In this document: positions 8,990 to 19,831 of the stretch, in pieces | How the letters are laid out: the number at the start of each line of letters is the position of its first letter | Numbering within the stretch: the first letter of the stretch is position 1 | DNA from: Paraburkholderia ribeironis | GTDB lineage: Bacteria; Pseudomonadota; Gammaproteobacteria; Burkholderiales; Burkholderiaceae | NCBI RefSeq assembly: GCF_900019265.1 | Contig: NZ_CYGX02000009.1 | Span: forward strand, 1-64,000 | DNA: 64,000 nt | Direction: 5' to 3' | Notes under the pieces: generated by a model | The model's database searches: none | What the model saw: the letters and a program-made list of their open reading frames with translations, nothing else | What the model was told of the DNA's origin: nothing | Made by a program: the position numbers and the translations under genes

Positions 8990-9673
8990 ATGACGCAATT
9001 CCGCATCGCCCCCAGCATTCTGTCCGCCGATTTCGCCCGCCTCGGCGAAGAGGTCCGCAACGTCGTCGCCGCCGGCGCCGACTGGATTCACTTCGACGTA
9101 ATGGACAACCACTATGTGCCGAACCTGACCATCGGCCCGCTCGTCTGCGAAGCAATCCGCCCGCACGTGAACGTGCCGATCGACGTGCATCTGATGGTGC
9201 GCCCGGTGGACCGCATCGTGCCGGACTTCGCCAAGGCCGGTGCGAACCTGATCAGCTTTCATCCGGAAGGCTCGGACCATATCGACCGCACGCTGTCGCT
9301 GATCCGCGATCACGGCTGCAAGGCCGGCCTGGTGTTCAATCCGGCCACCTCGCTGAACTATCTGGATCACGTGATGGACAAGCTCGATCTCGTGCTGATC
9401 ATGTCGGTGAATCCGGGCTTCGGCGGCCAGTCGTTCATTCCCGAAGCGCTCAACAAGCTGCGCGAAGCGCGCAAGCGGATCGACGCGTACAAGGAACGGA
9501 CCGGCCGCGAGATTCACCTGGAAGTGGACGGTGGCGTGAAGGTCGACAACATCGCGGAAATCGCGGCGGCCGGCGCGGACACGTTCGTGGCGGGTTCGGC
9601 GATCTTCGGCGCGCCGGACCACAAGGTCGTGATCGACAAGATGCGCGCGGCGCTCGCCAACGTTCAGCACTGA
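8990..9673 (+). CDS. rpe: Ribulose-phosphate 3-epimerase
   Basis: A 227-residue TIM-barrel epimerase interconverting ribulose 5-phosphate and xylulose 5-phosphate in the pentose phosphate pathway. The start [17 protein letters not shown] is canonical, and metal ligands lie in [15 protein letters not shown] and DVHLMV. The segment [15 protein letters not shown] is the phosphate-binding and flexible loop, and EVDGGVK carries the late catalytic aspartate. It is followed by gph 13 bases on, the common rpe-gph pair upstream of trpE in Burkholderiales. Confidence 0.95.
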   Translation: MTQFRIAPSILSADFARLGEEVRNVVAAGADWIHFDVMDNHYVPNLTIGPLVCEAIRPHVNVPIDVHLMVRPVDRIVPDFAKAGANLISFHPEGSDHIDRTLSLIRDHGCKAGLVFNPATSLNYLDHVMDKLDLVLIMSVNPGFGGQSFIPEALNKLREARKRIDAYKERTGREIHLEVDGGVKVDNIAEIAAAGADTFVAGSAIFGAPDHKVVIDKMRAALANVQH

Positions 9674-9686
9674 TACCCGCAGCCCT

Positions 9687-10403
9687 ATGACCGCTCCGTT
9701 CGCCGCCCCGACCTTCACCGGCCCGCGCCTGCAAGCCGCGATCATCGACCTCGACGGCACGATGATCGACACCGCCGACGACTTCACCGCCGGCCTGAAC
9801 GGCATGCTTGCTCAACTCGATGCGATGGAAACGTCGCGCGAGGAAGTGGTCGGCTATGTCGGCAAGGGTTCGGAGCACCTGGTCCGCAGCGTGCTGGCGC
9901 CGCGCTTCGAAGCGGACCATGCGCAAGATCGCTTCGACGAAGCGCTCGCCATCTATCAGGCGGAATACGCGAAGATCAACGGGCTGCACACGCGGCTTTA
10001 TCCCGACGTCGAAGCCGGCCTGATCGCGCTGCGCGAGGCCGGCCTGAAGCTCGCCTGCGTGACCAACAAGCCACACCGGTTCGCGCTCGAACTGCTGCAG
10101 CAGTACGGGCTCGCGCAGTATTTCAGCGTGGTGCTCGGCGGCGACAGCCTCGCGAAAAAGAAGCCGGACCCATTGCCGATGCTCACCGCCGCAGCGCAGC
10201 TCGGTGTCGAACCGCGGGCGACGGTGGCCATCGGCGATTCGGAGAACGACGCGCTGGCAGGCCGTGCGGCGGGCATGGCAACGCTGACCGTGCCATACGG
10301 CTACAACCACGGCCAAGCTATACAAACAATAAAATCCGATGGTATAGTTGCCTCGCTGCTCGACGCCGCCAAGGCGATCGCAGCGCACCATTCCACGACT
10401 TGA
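9687..10403 (+). CDS. gph: Phosphoglycolate phosphatase
   Basis: A 238-residue HAD hydrolase that dephosphorylates 2-phosphoglycolate. The nucleophile motif is IIDLDGTMIDTADD near residue 20, motif II is CVTNKP, and the C-terminal acid motif is AIGDSENDALAGRAAG. The gene is clearly full length. Its last 80 bases are unusually AT-rich and contain a promoter-like sequence for the downstream trp leader, so the 3' end has a double use. Confidence 0.93.
   Translation: MTAPFAAPTFTGPRLQAAIIDLDGTMIDTADDFTAGLNGMLAQLDAMETSREEVVGYVGKGSEHLVRSVLAPRFEADHAQDRFDEALAIYQAEYAKINGLHTRLYPDVEAGLIALREAGLKLACVTNKPHRFALELLQQYGLAQYFSVVLGGDSLAKKKPDPLPMLTAAAQLGVEPRATVAIGDSENDALAGRAAGMATLTVPYGYNHGQAIQTIKSDGIVASLLDAAKAIAAHHSTT
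10319..10348 (+). promoter_or_regulatory. Promoter of the trp transcript, inside the gph 3' end
   Basis: TATACA (10319-10324), an 18-base spacer and TATAGT (10343-10348) form a sigma-70-like promoter in a locally AT-rich stretch of an otherwise GC-rich gene. It would place the transcript start near 10355, about 65 bases before the leader-peptide ATG. Confidence 0.5.
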
Positions 10404-10419
10404 AAAGTCCTTCATCCTC

Positions 10420-10494
10420 ATGTTTCTGAATAAAAAACGGAGTCTGAGTAGCATCGACCGGGGAGCTTGGCCCTGGCGTCGCTGGTCACGCTAA
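10420..10494 (+). CDS. trpL: trp operon leader peptide
   Basis: A 24-codon frame ending in GAWPWRRWSR: three Trp codons (10468, 10474, 10483) within the last eight residues, then TAA at 10492. Such Trp clustering in a short frame just upstream of trpE is the hallmark of a transcription-attenuation leader peptide. Low Trp would stall the ribosome near codons 17-19 and leave the downstream RNA free to form an antiterminator. The ribosome binding site is weak (GAAAAG about 12 bases upstream), which also occurs in other leaders. It begins 17 bases after the gph stop. Confidence 0.75.
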   Translation: MFLNKKRSLSSIDRGAWPWRRWSR

Positions 10495-10511
10495 CCTCGC
10501 CTGAGGTACGC
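10490..10511 (+). promoter_or_regulatory. Candidate trp antiterminator stem
   Basis: ACCTC (10494-10498) pairs with GAGGT (10503-10507) around a GCCT loop, extended past a two-base internal loop by GC (10490-10491) with GC (10510-10511). It shares bases 10505-10511 with the terminator hairpin, so the two structures exclude each other. A ribosome finishing the leader peptide at 10492-10494 would mask the 5' arm. Pairing was drawn by eye; folding energy was not computed. Confidence 0.45.
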
Positions 10512-10539
10512 TGAAGCTCGTCTTCGGCAACCGTTTTTT
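10505..10539 (+). terminator. trp attenuator terminator
   Basis: GCTGAAG (10510-10516) pairs with CTTCGGC (10522-10528) around CTCGT with one G-U pair. Outside an internal loop, GGT (10505-10507) pairs with ACC (10530-10532). A run of six T residues follows at 10534-10539. It lies just downstream of the leader peptide and 233 bases before trpE, as expected of an attenuator. Confidence 0.6.
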
Positions 10540-10771
10540 ACTTCGCTGCGCTCACGCGTTTTTCCATCATCTTGTTTCGCTGCATCGGTTGATTCAGCCT
10601 GCGTGTACCCACAAAGTACGTCTACGCGCTGAAACCCGTTGCTCGCGTCGATGGGAAACTCGCGCCGGTCGGTATCACGTGTCGCAATGCCGACGAACAC
10701 CCTGACCGGTCGCGCAACGCCCCGCTTTGTCCGACGCACGCTGCCGCCGGACCACCGTACAGGATCGGAAC
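10540..10771 (+). other. Leader region between attenuator and trpE
   Basis: About 230 bases of transcribed leader with no convincing gene. Nothing recognisable was found except the trpE ribosome binding site region GGATCGG (10762-10768). Confidence 0.5.
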
Positions 10772-12265
10772 ATGACCGAACTCGAATTCCAGTCCCTCGC
10801 CAACGAGGGTTTCAACCGCATTCCGCTGATCGCCGAAGCGCTGGCCGACCTCGAAACGCCGCTCTCGCTGTATCTGAAGCTCGCGCAGAGCGAACGCAAC
10901 GGCGCCAACTCGTTCCTGCTGGAATCGGTGGTGGGCGGCGAGCGGTTCGGCCGCTACTCGTTCATCGGACTCCCGGCGCGCACGCTGTTGCGCACCCGCA
11001 ATGGTGTGACGGAAGTGGTGCGCGACGGCCAGGTCGTCGAAACGCACGAGGGCGACCCGCTCGATTTCATCCGGCAATTCCAGGGCCGTTTCAAAGTGGC
11101 GCAGCACCCGGGACTGCCGCGTTTCGCGGGCGGTCTGGCCGGCTATTTCGGCTATGACGCGGTGCGCTACATTGAGAAAAAGCTCGCGCATAGCGCGCCG
11201 AAAGACGATCTGAATCTGCCCGACATCCAGTTGCTGCTCACCGAAGAAGTCGCGGTGATCGACAACCTCGCGGGCAAGCTTTATCTGGTGGTGTATGCCG
11301 ATCCGACGCAAGCCGAGGCGTACACGAAAGCCAGACAACGTCTGCGTGAGCTGCGTCAGCGTTTGCGCGCGACCGTGGAGCCGCCGGTCACATCGGCCAG
11401 CGTGCGCACGGAGACCTACCGCGAATTCGCAAAAGACGACTATCTGGCCGCCGTGCGCAAGGCGAAGGAATACATCGCCGCCGGCGAACTGATGCAGGTA
11501 CAGGTCGGCCAGCGTCTGACCAAGCCATACCGCGACAATCCGTTGTCGCTGTATCGCGCGTTGCGCTCGCTGAATCCGTCGCCGTATATGTATTACTACA
11601 ACTTCGGCGACTTCCATGTGGTCGGCGCATCGCCGGAAATTCTGGTGCGTCAGGAAAAGCGCGGCGAGGATCGCATCGTCACGATCCGGCCGCTCGCCGG
11701 CACCCGTCCGCGCGGCAACACGCCGGCACGCGATGCGGAACTCGCGACCGAACTGCTGAACGACCCGAAGGAAATCGCCGAGCACGTGATGCTGATCGAC
11801 CTCGCGCGCAACGACGTGGGCCGCATCGCGCAAATCGGCTCGGTGGTCGTGACCGACAAGATGGTGATCGAAAAATACTCGCATGTGCAGCACATCGTGA
11901 GTTCGGTCGAAGGCAAGCTGAAACCCGGCACCACCAATTTCGACGTGCTGCGCGCCACGTTCCCGGCCGGCACGCTGTCGGGCGCGCCGAAGGTCCGCGC
12001 GATGGAACTGATCGACGAACTGGAACCCGTGAAGCGCGGCCTGTACGGCGGTGCGGTAGGCTATCTGTCGTTCACCGGCGAAATGGATCTGGCCATCACG
12101 ATCCGCACCGGCGTGATCGCGAACGGTAATCTGTATGTGCAGGCGGCCGCGGGCGTGGTCGCGGATTCGGTGCCGGAATCCGAATGGCAAGAGACCGAGA
12201 ACAAGGCACGCGCTGTGTTGCGCGCCGCCGAACAGGTTCAAGACGGCCTCGATAGCGACTTCTGA
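10772..12265 (+). CDS. trpE: Anthranilate synthase component I
   Basis: A 497-residue chorismate-utilising enzyme that makes anthranilate from chorismate with ammonia supplied by TrpG. The tryptophan feedback motif LLES is present in [17 protein letters not shown] near residue 50. The catalytic C-terminal half has [24 protein letters not shown] and a conserved ending [16 protein letters not shown]. The start at 10772 fits the family N-terminus; an in-frame start at 10727 would lack homology. It is followed by trpG, trpD and trpC with short spacers, and the leader attenuator should control all four. Confidence 0.95.
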   Translation: MTELEFQSLANEGFNRIPLIAEALADLETPLSLYLKLAQSERNGANSFLLESVVGGERFGRYSFIGLPARTLLRTRNGVTEVVRDGQVVETHEGDPLDFIRQFQGRFKVAQHPGLPRFAGGLAGYFGYDAVRYIEKKLAHSAPKDDLNLPDIQLLLTEEVAVIDNLAGKLYLVVYADPTQAEAYTKARQRLRELRQRLRATVEPPVTSASVRTETYREFAKDDYLAAVRKAKEYIAAGELMQVQVGQRLTKPYRDNPLSLYRALRSLNPSPYMYYYNFGDFHVVGASPEILVRQEKRGEDRIVTIRPLAGTRPRGNTPARDAELATELLNDPKEIAEHVMLIDLARNDVGRIAQIGSVVVTDKMVIEKYSHVQHIVSSVEGKLKPGTTNFDVLRATFPAGTLSGAPKVRAMELIDELEPVKRGLYGGAVGYLSFTGEMDLAITIRTGVIANGNLYVQAAAGVVADSVPESEWQETENKARAVLRAAEQVQDGLDSDF

Positions 12266-12278
12266 CCGGAGACACACC

Positions 12279-12881
<603 letters not shown>

Positions 12882-12895
12882 TAGAGAGACGATCC

Positions 12896-13927
12896 ATGTC
12901 GATTACGCCCCAGGAAGCGCTGCAACGGACCATCGAGCACCGCGAAATTTTCCACGATGAAATGCTGCATCTGATGCGGCTCATCATGCGCGGCGAACTC
13001 TCGCCCGTGATGTCGGCCGCGATCATCACCGGCTTGCGCGTCAAAAAAGAGACCATCGGCGAAATCACCGCGGCCGCCACGGTGATGCGTGAATTTGCCC
13101 GGCACGTCGAAGTGCAGGACAACTCGAACTTCGTCGATATCGTCGGCACCGGCGGCGACGGCTCGCACACGTTCAACATTTCCACCGCGACCATGTTCGT
13201 GGCGGCCGCGGCCGGCGCGAAAGTCGCAAAGCACGGCAACCGCGGCGTGTCGAGCAAATCGGGCAGCGCGGACGTGCTCGAAGCGCTCGGCGTGAATATC
13301 GATCTGCAGCCGGACCAGGTGGCTGCGTCGATTGCGGAAACGGGCATGGGCTTCATGTTCGCGCCCAACCATCATCCGGCCATGAAGAACATTGCGCCGG
13401 TGCGCCGCGAACTCGGCGTGCGGACCATCTTCAACATCCTCGGGCCGCTGACCAACCCGGCCGGCGCGCCGAACCAGCTGATGGGCGTATTTCACGCCGA
13501 CCTGGTCGGTATTCAGGTGCGTGTGATGCAGCGCCTCGGCGCGAAGCACGTGCTCGTCGTGTACGGCATGGACGGCATGGACGAAGTGTCGCTCGGCGCG
13601 GCGACGCAAGTCGGCGAGTTGCGCGACGGCGAGGTGCACGAGTACGAGATTCATCCCGAAGACTTCGGCATGCAGATGGTGTCGAACCGCACGCTGAAAG
13701 TGGCCGACGCGAGCGAATCCAAAGCGATGCTGCTCGATGCGCTCGACAACAAGCCGGGCGTGGCGCGCGAAATCGTCACGCTGAACGCGGGCACGGCGCT
13801 GTATTCGGCGAACGTGGCTTCGTCGATCGCGGATGGCATCCAGCTCGCACGCGAAGCGATCGCGAGCGGCAAGGCTCGCGCGAAGGTCGACGAGCTGATC
13901 CGCTTCACCCAGCAATTCAAGCAGTAA
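12896..13927 (+). CDS. trpD: Anthranilate phosphoribosyltransferase
   Basis: A 343-residue enzyme that joins anthranilate to phosphoribosyl pyrophosphate. The PRPP loop [15 protein letters not shown], the [21 protein letters not shown] segment and LGPLTNPAG are all present. The ATG at 12896 follows GAGAGACGATCC and lies 14 bases after trpG. Length matches stand-alone TrpD; there is no TrpG fusion as in enterics. Confidence 0.95.
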   Translation: MSITPQEALQRTIEHREIFHDEMLHLMRLIMRGELSPVMSAAIITGLRVKKETIGEITAAATVMREFARHVEVQDNSNFVDIVGTGGDGSHTFNISTATMFVAAAAGAKVAKHGNRGVSSKSGSADVLEALGVNIDLQPDQVAASIAETGMGFMFAPNHHPAMKNIAPVRRELGVRTIFNILGPLTNPAGAPNQLMGVFHADLVGIQVRVMQRLGAKHVLVVYGMDGMDEVSLGAATQVGELRDGEVHEYEIHPEDFGMQMVSNRTLKVADASESKAMLLDALDNKPGVAREIVTLNAGTALYSANVASSIADGIQLAREAIASGKARAKVDELIRFTQQFKQ

Positions 13928-13945
13928 TCACGTAGCGAGACACTT

Positions 13946-14731
13946 ATGAGCGACATCCTCGACCGCATCATCGCGGTCAAACGCGAAGAAGTCCGCGCGG
14001 CCGAACAAAGCGCGCCGCTCGAAGAATTGCGGCTCGAAGCGTCGTCGCGCGATCTGCGCGATTTCGTCGGCGCGTTGCGCGCCAAACATGCCGCGGGCCT
14101 GGCGGCGGTGATCGCCGAAGTGAAGCAGGCGAGCCCGTCGAAAGGCGTGCTGCGCGAAAACTTCGACCCGGCCGAGATCGCACGTTCCTATGAGAAGCAC
14201 GGCGCGGCCTGCCTGTCGGTGCTGACCGACGTGCAGTTCTTCAAGGGCAGCGTCGCGTATCTGCAGCAGGCGCGCGCCGCGTGCAAGCTGCCGGTGCTGC
14301 GCAAGGACTTCATCGTCGATCCGTATCAGATCGTCGAAGCACGCGCGATGGGCGCCGACGCGATCCTGCTGATCGCTGCCGCGCTCGACACCTCGCAGAT
14401 GCAGGACCTCGAAGCGCTGGCGCATTCGCTGGGCCTCGCGGTGCTGGTCGAAGTGCACGACAGCAACGAGCTGAAGGAAGCACTCACGTTGAAGACGCCG
14501 CTGATCGGCATCAACAACCGCAATCTGCGTACTTTCGAAACGTCGATCGAAACGACCATCGGCATGCTCGAGTCGATTCCCGACGACCGGATCGTCGTCA
14601 CCGAATCCGGCATTCTGTCGCGCGACGACGTCGAACGGCTGCGTGCGATGGACGTGAATACGTTCCTCGTCGGCGAGGCGTTCATGCGCGCGCAAGAGCC
14701 GGGTGTAGAGTTGGCGCGGATGTTTTTCTAG
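13946..14731 (+). CDS. trpC: Indole-3-glycerol-phosphate synthase
   Basis: A 261-residue TIM barrel that cyclises carboxyphenylamino-deoxyribulose phosphate to indole-glycerol phosphate. Signatures are [15 protein letters not shown] with the catalytic lysine, [23 protein letters not shown] and [11 protein letters not shown]. It is monofunctional, with no TrpF domain. It is the last trp gene here; trpF, trpB and trpA are not in the window, which matches Burkholderiales where they lie elsewhere. Confidence 0.95.
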   Translation: MSDILDRIIAVKREEVRAAEQSAPLEELRLEASSRDLRDFVGALRAKHAAGLAAVIAEVKQASPSKGVLRENFDPAEIARSYEKHGAACLSVLTDVQFFKGSVAYLQQARAACKLPVLRKDFIVDPYQIVEARAMGADAILLIAAALDTSQMQDLEALAHSLGLAVLVEVHDSNELKEALTLKTPLIGINNRNLRTFETSIETTIGMLESIPDDRIVVTESGILSRDDVERLRAMDVNTFLVGEAFMRAQEPGVELARMFF

Positions 14732-14792
14732 GCACGCTATCTGCGTAGTGCACGGTATCGGCACGGTGAGCCATAGTTGGCTGGAACAGACC

Positions 14793-15419
14793 ATGGGCAT
14801 GGAACACGAAATCAAGCTGGCGCTGCCGGCCGGGCAGGTGCAGGCGGCAATGCAATGGTTCGTCGCGCGCACGGGCGTTGCGGGACGCCCGGTCAAGCTG
14901 GTGAATATTTACTTCGATACGCCGCAGCTCGCGTTGGCGGCGTCGAAGAGCGCGCTGCGTCTGCGCCAGACGCCGGATGGCTGGCTGCAAACCTTCAAGA
15001 CAATGGGCAATGCGAAGCAGGGTTTGCACAGCCGGCATGAATGGGAAATGCCGGTCGCGGGCGCAAAGCTGGAAATCGACACGTTGCTGCGTACCTGCGA
15101 CGACCCGGCTGCCGAGGAAGCGCTGCGTCAGGCGGCGCCGGCCTTGATCGAACTGTTCCGCACGAATTTCACGCGCACGGTGTGGCACGTCGAAGCGGAC
15201 GGGTCGGAAATCGAGGCGGCGATCGATCAAGGCGACGTACTCGCAGAAGTGGGCGGCGAGACGCGCCGCGCACCGATCTCGGAGATCGAGCTCGAATTGA
15301 AGTCCGGCGACCAAGCCGCCCTTCACGCACTCGCGACGGAACTCGGCCAGCACATCGCCGGCCTCGTGCCGGACGACGTCAGCAAGGCGCAGCGCGGTTA
15401 TCAGTTGCGCGCCGGCTGA
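14793..15419 (+). CDS. CYTH-domain protein, probable inorganic triphosphatase
   Basis: A 208-residue CYTH domain. The defining ExExK motif is EHEIK right at the N-terminus (MGMEHEIKLAL), and further charged tunnel residues include KSALRLRQTPDGW, LQTFKT, EIDTLL and EIELELKSG. Proteins of this kind hydrolyse triphosphate, as in E. coli YgiF; adenylate cyclase class IV and thiamine-triphosphatase belong to the same superfamily. The start at 14793 is chosen because ExExK is normally at the extreme N-terminus; 14799 is an equal alternative. It trails trpC by 61 bases. Confidence 0.75.
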   Translation: MGMEHEIKLALPAGQVQAAMQWFVARTGVAGRPVKLVNIYFDTPQLALAASKSALRLRQTPDGWLQTFKTMGNAKQGLHSRHEWEMPVAGAKLEIDTLLRTCDDPAAEEALRQAAPALIELFRTNFTRTVWHVEADGSEIEAAIDQGDVLAEVGGETRRAPISEIELELKSGDQAALHALATELGQHIAGLVPDDVSKAQRGYQLRAG

Positions 15420-15509
15420 GCGGCTACATCGGCTACACGTCACCACGCACCATTGCCGCGCGCCGCGGCACCTTGAGCCTGGGCGCGTTTGCTGCGACAC
15501 TTCTCCGCC

Positions 15510-16346
15510 ATGACCTCCGATTCCCGAACCCGCTCGAACCCGTCGCAAGCCTCGCTGTTCGGCGACGCCGCATCCACACCGGCCCAAGCCATGACCAATC
15601 AGCCGCGCTCCGCCGGCGCCGATATCCAGCCGACGCTCGAAGCCCAATTCGCCGCGTTGCCGAGCGCATGGCGCAAGCATCTGCAGCCTTTCATCGACAG
15701 CGACGCGTACGCGCCCCTGTGCCGTTTCGTCGACGGTGAGCGCGCCGCCGGCAAAATCGTCTACCCCGCTGACGTTTTCCGTGCGCTGCGCCTGACCAGC
15801 CCCGATGACGTCAAGGTCGTGATCCTCGGCCAGGACCCGTATCACGGCGAAGATCGCGGCACGCCGCAAGCGCACGGACTCGCGTTTTCCGTCGCGCCGA
15901 AGGTGCGCACGCCGCCGTCGCTACGCAATATCTTCAAGGAAATTGCCGCGAGTCTCGGCCACGAACCGCCGCGTCACGGTTGTCTCGACACGTGGGCGAA
16001 GCAAGGCGTGCTGCTGCTGAACACGGTGCTGACCGTCGAACGCGACAGCGCGGCGAGTCACGCAAAACGCGGCTGGGAGAAATGCACGGACACGCTGATC
16101 CATGAACTGGCGATGCGCCACGAGGGCCTCGTGTTCATGCTGTGGGGCGCGCATGCGCAAGCCAAGCGCGCGCTGGTCGGCGGCAAGTCGCATTACGTGC
16201 TGGAAGCGCCGCATCCATCGCCGCTGTCCGCGCATCGCGGCTTTCTCGGCTGTGGGCATTTCGCGAAGGCAAACGAATATCTCGTGAAGCACGGTCGCGA
16301 TCCGATCGACTGGCGTCTGCCCGACGAAGCGCAAATGCTGGCGTGA
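15510..16346 (+). CDS. ung: Uracil-DNA glycosylase
   Basis: A family 1 uracil-DNA glycosylase of 278 residues, which excises uracil from DNA. The water-activating motif GQDPYHG has the catalytic aspartate at D109, and the leucine-loop motif is [13 protein letters not shown]. The first 50 or so residues are a poorly conserved leader, longer than in E. coli Ung (229 residues); ATG 15591 is a possible shorter start. It ends before a strong bidirectional terminator shared with azoR. Confidence 0.93.
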   Translation: MTSDSRTRSNPSQASLFGDAASTPAQAMTNQPRSAGADIQPTLEAQFAALPSAWRKHLQPFIDSDAYAPLCRFVDGERAAGKIVYPADVFRALRLTSPDDVKVVILGQDPYHGEDRGTPQAHGLAFSVAPKVRTPPSLRNIFKEIAASLGHEPPRHGCLDTWAKQGVLLLNTVLTVERDSAASHAKRGWEKCTDTLIHELAMRHEGLVFMLWGAHAQAKRALVGGKSHYVLEAPHPSPLSAHRGFLGCGHFAKANEYLVKHGRDPIDWRLPDEAQMLA

Positions 16347-16369
16347 TGGCGCGGACCGCGTCGCAATAG

Positions 16370-16404
16370 AAAAAACGCCACGGACTCACGTCCGTGGCGT
16401 TTTT
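16370..16404. terminator. Bidirectional terminator between ung and azoR
   Basis: An 11-bp perfect stem, ACGCCACGGAC (16375-16385) with GTCCGTGGCGT (16390-16400), has a TCAC loop, is preceded by A residues and followed by T residues. It serves both convergent genes. Confidence 0.9.
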
Positions 16405-16468
16405 CATTGCATCGCCAGCTGCTGCCTTGAAGCGTCACAGCGGCGGCACAGCGGTGTGACGGCAGACC

Positions 16469-17065
16469 TTACGCTGTGGCGATCGCTTCGCGTGCGGAAG
16501 CCAGCGCGGCACCCGCTGCGTCCGGGCCCATGTTCAGGCCTTCAGCGTAGATGAAGTTCAAGTCGGTTACGCCGAGGAAGCTCAGGAAGCTCTTCAGATA
16601 CGGCGTCTGGCTGTCGTTCGGCGTGCCGAGGTACTTACCGCCGCGAGCCGACACGACGTAAACCTTCTTGCCCTTCACCAGACCTTCCGGGCCGTTCGCC
16701 GTGTACCGGAACGTGATGCCAGCGCGTGCGATGAAGTCGAAGTACGTCTTGAGCTGCGACGAGATGCCGAAGTTGTACATCGGTGCGCCGATCACGACGA
16801 TGTCGGCTGCTTGCAGTTCGGCGATCAGCGCTTCGCTGCGTGCGGCGATTGCGGCTTGCTCGGCCGTGCGCTCGTCAGCCGGCGTGAAGAACGCGCCGAG
16901 CACGGCGTCGTCCAGATGCGGCAGCGGCTCTGCTTGCAGATTACGGACGACGACTTGCGCGCCCGGATTCGATTGTTGCAGCTTGGCGGTCAGCTCGTTG
17001 ACGAGCAACGTCGAGTTCGCGCCTTGCGAGCGGGCTGCCGAGTTGATTTGCAGGATCGTGGTCAT
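16469..17065 (-). CDS. azoR: FMN-dependent NADH-azoreductase / quinone reductase
   Basis: A 198-residue flavodoxin-like reductase of the AzoR family, reducing quinones and azo dyes with NADH. It begins [17 protein letters not shown], has [19 protein letters not shown] for FMN binding and VVSARGGKY. The start at 17065 has CTGGAG upstream. It stands alone between convergent ung and a co-oriented M61 peptidase gene with a 155-base spacer, so it likely has its own promoter. Confidence 0.88.
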   Translation of the reverse strand: MTTILQINSAARSQGANSTLLVNELTAKLQQSNPGAQVVVRNLQAEPLPHLDDAVLGAFFTPADERTAEQAAIAARSEALIAELQAADIVVIGAPMYNFGISSQLKTYFDFIARAGITFRYTANGPEGLVKGKKVYVVSARGGKYLGTPNDSQTPYLKSFLSFLGVTDLNFIYAEGLNMGPDAAGAALASAREAIATA

Positions 17066-17220
17066 GGTTGACTCCAGTTGGGGGCGCGCAGTGTTGCGCG
17101 AGTGGAGCCATTGTGTTTTTTTACCGATCCGGGAAAAAGCCATCCGGCGGCGAAGGATTGTTGCACTGATAGAACAATCCGACGCCCTCGCCTGCCCATT
17201 TAGGCCAGCCCGGACTACGG

Positions 17221-19011
17221 TCAGCCCGCCAGCCAGTGCTCGCGCGCTTTGCGCGCGGCGGTCCGCTTGTCGCTGACCGAGAGTTTGTAGCGCGACGTCT
17301 CGGGCCCATCGAGCTTGACTTGCGTGGTGCGCAACTCATCGCGGCGGAACGCGTGGACTTCCACTTTCGCGCCCGGCTCGTAGCGCGCAAGCAGGCCGTC
17401 AAGATTCGAGCCAGTCACGCGCAGACCGTCGAGCGCGATCAGCACGTCGCCGGCCGAGAGCCCGGCCTTTTGTGCCGCGCTGTCTTCGTGAACTGCCGCC
17501 AGCGTGCAATCCGCGCAGCCGCGCAGCCGCACACCGAGCGACGGCTTGCCGTTCTTGTCCAGATCGGGTGCAAGCGATACACCGAACGGCGCGAGCAGCG
17601 CGTCGAGCGGCAGATCGCGCGTGCCATGCACGGCGTCGGCGAACACGCTGTCCAGTTGTGCGCCGGTCGCTTCGGCGAAAATTGCTTCAGTCTCGCCCTC
17701 ATCGACGCCGACCGGCTTGCCGCGATAAAAATCACGCCCGAAGCGCCGCCACAGCAGACGCATCACGTCGTCGAGCGATTTGCGGTTGCGGGTCTGTGCG
17801 CGAATCGTCAGATCGAACGCGAGCGCGACGAGCGAGCCCTTCGTGTAGTAGCTGACGATCGCGTTCGGTGCGTTCTCGTCCTGCCGGTAGTACTTGATCC
17901 ACGCGTCGAACGAGCTTTCGGCGACGGTCTGCTTCAGGCGGCCGCTGCCCCGCTGCACGCCGCCGATCACCTTGCCGAGCAAGCCGAAATAGTCGTCCTG
18001 CGAAATCAGGCCGCTGCGCACCAGAATCAGATCGTCGTAGTACGACGTGAAGCCCTCGAACAGCCACAGCAACGACGTGTAGTTCTCGACGCGCAGGTCA
18101 TATGGCGCGAACACAGCCGGCTTGATGCGCTTCACGTTCCAGGTGTGGAAATACTCGTGGCTGCACAGGCCAAGGTAGGTCCGATAGCCTTCGCTCATCG
18201 CGTCGCGCCCCTGCACCGGCAGATCGCCGCGATTGCAGATCAGCGCCGTCGAAGCGCGGTGTTCCAGGCCACCGTAACCGTCGGTGACTGCCTGCGTCAT
18301 GAACACGTAGCGATCGAACGGCGCTTTCTTCGTCTTCGGCTCGAACACCGCGATCTGCGCTTCGCAAATGCGTTTGAGGTCCGCGCACAGGCGCGCCATG
18401 TCGAGCCCGATCACACGCCCGGCGATCACGACGTCGTGCGGCACGCCATGCGCGTTGAAGGTCGCCAGCGCGAACTCGCCGAGCGTAACCGGATGGTCGA
18501 TCAACTCGTCATAGTTCTGCGCGCGGTACTCGCCAAAGCCGTAGCGCTTGGTGCCGCGCGCTTCCGGCAGCGCGGTCGCGACGCGCCAGTTGCGATACGC
18601 CGCGCCTTGCGGCTTCTGGATATCCACCACGCACTGCGCTTCTTCGTGACCGAGCGGCGACAGGAATACGCTCGTACCGTTGAAAAAGCCCGTCGTATCG
18701 TCCAGATGCGCGGCGCGCACCGACAGGTCCCACGCGTACACCTCGTAGCGCAGCGTCAGCGCGCCTTTGACCGGCGCGGCCTGCCACGTGTGCTTGTCGA
18801 TCTTTTCCATCCGCACCTTGCGGCCCACGTCGTTGATCGCGCGCAGCGTGACGATGTTGCGCGCGAACTCGCGCACCATGTAGCTGCCCGGAATCCACGC
18901 TGGCAGTGAGAAACGCTGGCCGGCCGGATCGGGATCGGCGACGGTCACGGTGACTTCGAACAGGTGGGCGGCGGGTTGACTGGGAACAATGGTGTAGCGG
19001 ATCGGCTTCAT
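17221..19011 (-). CDS. M61-family metallopeptidase with PDZ domain
   Basis: A 596-residue M61 (glycyl aminopeptidase-like) protein. The zinc motif is H285-EYF-H289 within [16 protein letters not shown], and the downstream glutamate is in [14 protein letters not shown]. An N-terminal beta domain precedes the thermolysin-like core, and a PDZ domain near residues 490-570 carries [17 protein letters not shown]. No signal peptide is visible, so it is probably cytoplasmic. The ATG at 19011 begins the conserved [13 protein letters not shown]; an upstream extension to 19206 is not protein-like. dsbC is immediately upstream in the same direction. Confidence 0.87.
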   Translation of the reverse strand: MKPIRYTIVPSQPAAHLFEVTVTVADPDPAGQRFSLPAWIPGSYMVREFARNIVTLRAINDVGRKVRMEKIDKHTWQAAPVKGALTLRYEVYAWDLSVRAAHLDDTTGFFNGTSVFLSPLGHEEAQCVVDIQKPQGAAYRNWRVATALPEARGTKRYGFGEYRAQNYDELIDHPVTLGEFALATFNAHGVPHDVVIAGRVIGLDMARLCADLKRICEAQIAVFEPKTKKAPFDRYVFMTQAVTDGYGGLEHRASTALICNRGDLPVQGRDAMSEGYRTYLGLCSHEYFHTWNVKRIKPAVFAPYDLRVENYTSLLWLFEGFTSYYDDLILVRSGLISQDDYFGLLGKVIGGVQRGSGRLKQTVAESSFDAWIKYYRQDENAPNAIVSYYTKGSLVALAFDLTIRAQTRNRKSLDDVMRLLWRRFGRDFYRGKPVGVDEGETEAIFAEATGAQLDSVFADAVHGTRDLPLDALLAPFGVSLAPDLDKNGKPSLGVRLRGCADCTLAAVHEDSAAQKAGLSAGDVLIALDGLRVTGSNLDGLLARYEPGAKVEVHAFRRDELRTTQVKLDGPETSRYKLSVSDKRTAARKAREHWLAG

Positions 19012-19059
19012 CGGCGGCGGCCAGGAGATTGAGGCGGTGAAGTTCGGGGCTGCATACGA

Positions 19060-19084
19060 CAGGAGGCGCACTATGCGCCTCCTG
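19060..19084. other. Perfect hairpin between dsbC and the M61 gene
   Basis: CAGGAGGCGC (19060-19069) and GCGCCTCCTG (19075-19084) form a perfect 10-bp stem with a 5-base loop. There is no T run on either side, so it is more likely an mRNA stabiliser or processing site than a terminator. It contains AGGAGG and could sequester a ribosome binding site on one strand. Confidence 0.55.
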
Positions 19085-19105
19085 GTTCGGTGGGTGGTGT
19101 GGGGC

Positions 19106-19831
19106 TTAGTGGACTGCGGAGATTTCCCTGTCCAGCCGCTCCGCCGGCACGGCGCCCGGCAGGCGGCGGCCGTCGGCGAGGAACACCGTGGGCGTGCCCT
19201 CGACATTCATCGCATGGCCGAGCGCGAGGTTCTTGTCGATCGCGGCGGTGTCGCACGTACCGGCGGCGGTGGGCGCCTGACGGTCCTGCATCCACGACTC
19301 CCAGGCCTTGGCGCGATCCGTCGAACACCAGATCGACTTCGACTTGGCCGTCGAGTCCGGCGACAGAACCGGGTACAGGAACGTGTACACCGTCACGTTG
19401 TCGATCGACTTCAGCGATGTTTCCAACTGCTTGCAATACGGGCAGTTCGGATCGGAGAACACGGCGATCTTGCGCGCGCCGTTGCCTCGCACGACCTTCA
19501 CCGCGTTCGCAAACGGCAGGCTGGCGAAATCGATGCGGTTGGTCTCCGACAGACGCGCTTCGGTCAGATTCTTGCGGGTCTTGGCGTCGAGCATGTCGCC
19601 GAGCATCAGGTAATCGCCGTTCGCGTCGCTATAGATGATCTGCGTGCCGAGGTTCACTTCGTACAGGCCGGCGATCGGCGACCTCGTGATGCTCTTGATC
19701 GTCACGTCGGCCAGCCGCGTTTGCAGCGTGGCTTTGAGCTTGTCGGTGGTCTGGTCGGCCTGTGCGGAACAGCCGAGCGTGACGGCGGCGATCGCGAGCG
19801 CGCCGGCTACCATGCGGAAGGTTTTTTTCAT
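19106..19831 (-). CDS. dsbC: DsbC-type periplasmic disulfide isomerase
   Basis: A 241-residue protein with a Sec signal peptide (MKKTFRMVAGALAIAAVTLG, predicted cleavage after AQA near residue 25), an N-terminal dimerisation domain and a thioredoxin fold. The active site is C130-PY-C133 in SDPNCPYCKQLE. DsbC corrects wrong disulfides in the periplasm and is kept reduced by DsbD. A second Cys pair near the C-terminus is also typical. The start at 19831 begins the signal peptide; the longer frame has no signal character. Confidence 0.9.
   Translation of the reverse strand: MKKTFRMVAGALAIAAVTLGCSAQADQTTDKLKATLQTRLADVTIKSITRSPIAGLYEVNLGTQIIYSDANGDYLMLGDMLDAKTRKNLTEARLSETNRIDFASLPFANAVKVVRGNGARKIAVFSDPNCPYCKQLETSLKSIDNVTVYTFLYPVLSPDSTAKSKSIWCSTDRAKAWESWMQDRQAPTAAGTCDTAAIDKNLALGHAMNVEGTPTVFLADGRRLPGAVPAERLDREISAVH

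Noticed and set aside
10541..10570. A second terminator before trpE near the ACGCGTTTTTC string
   Set aside because: Only a three-base stem can be drawn before the T run.
15041..15739. A 232-codon frame across the CYTH-ung junction
   Set aside because: It is an out-of-frame shadow of the CYTH and ung genes, both of which have clear motifs.
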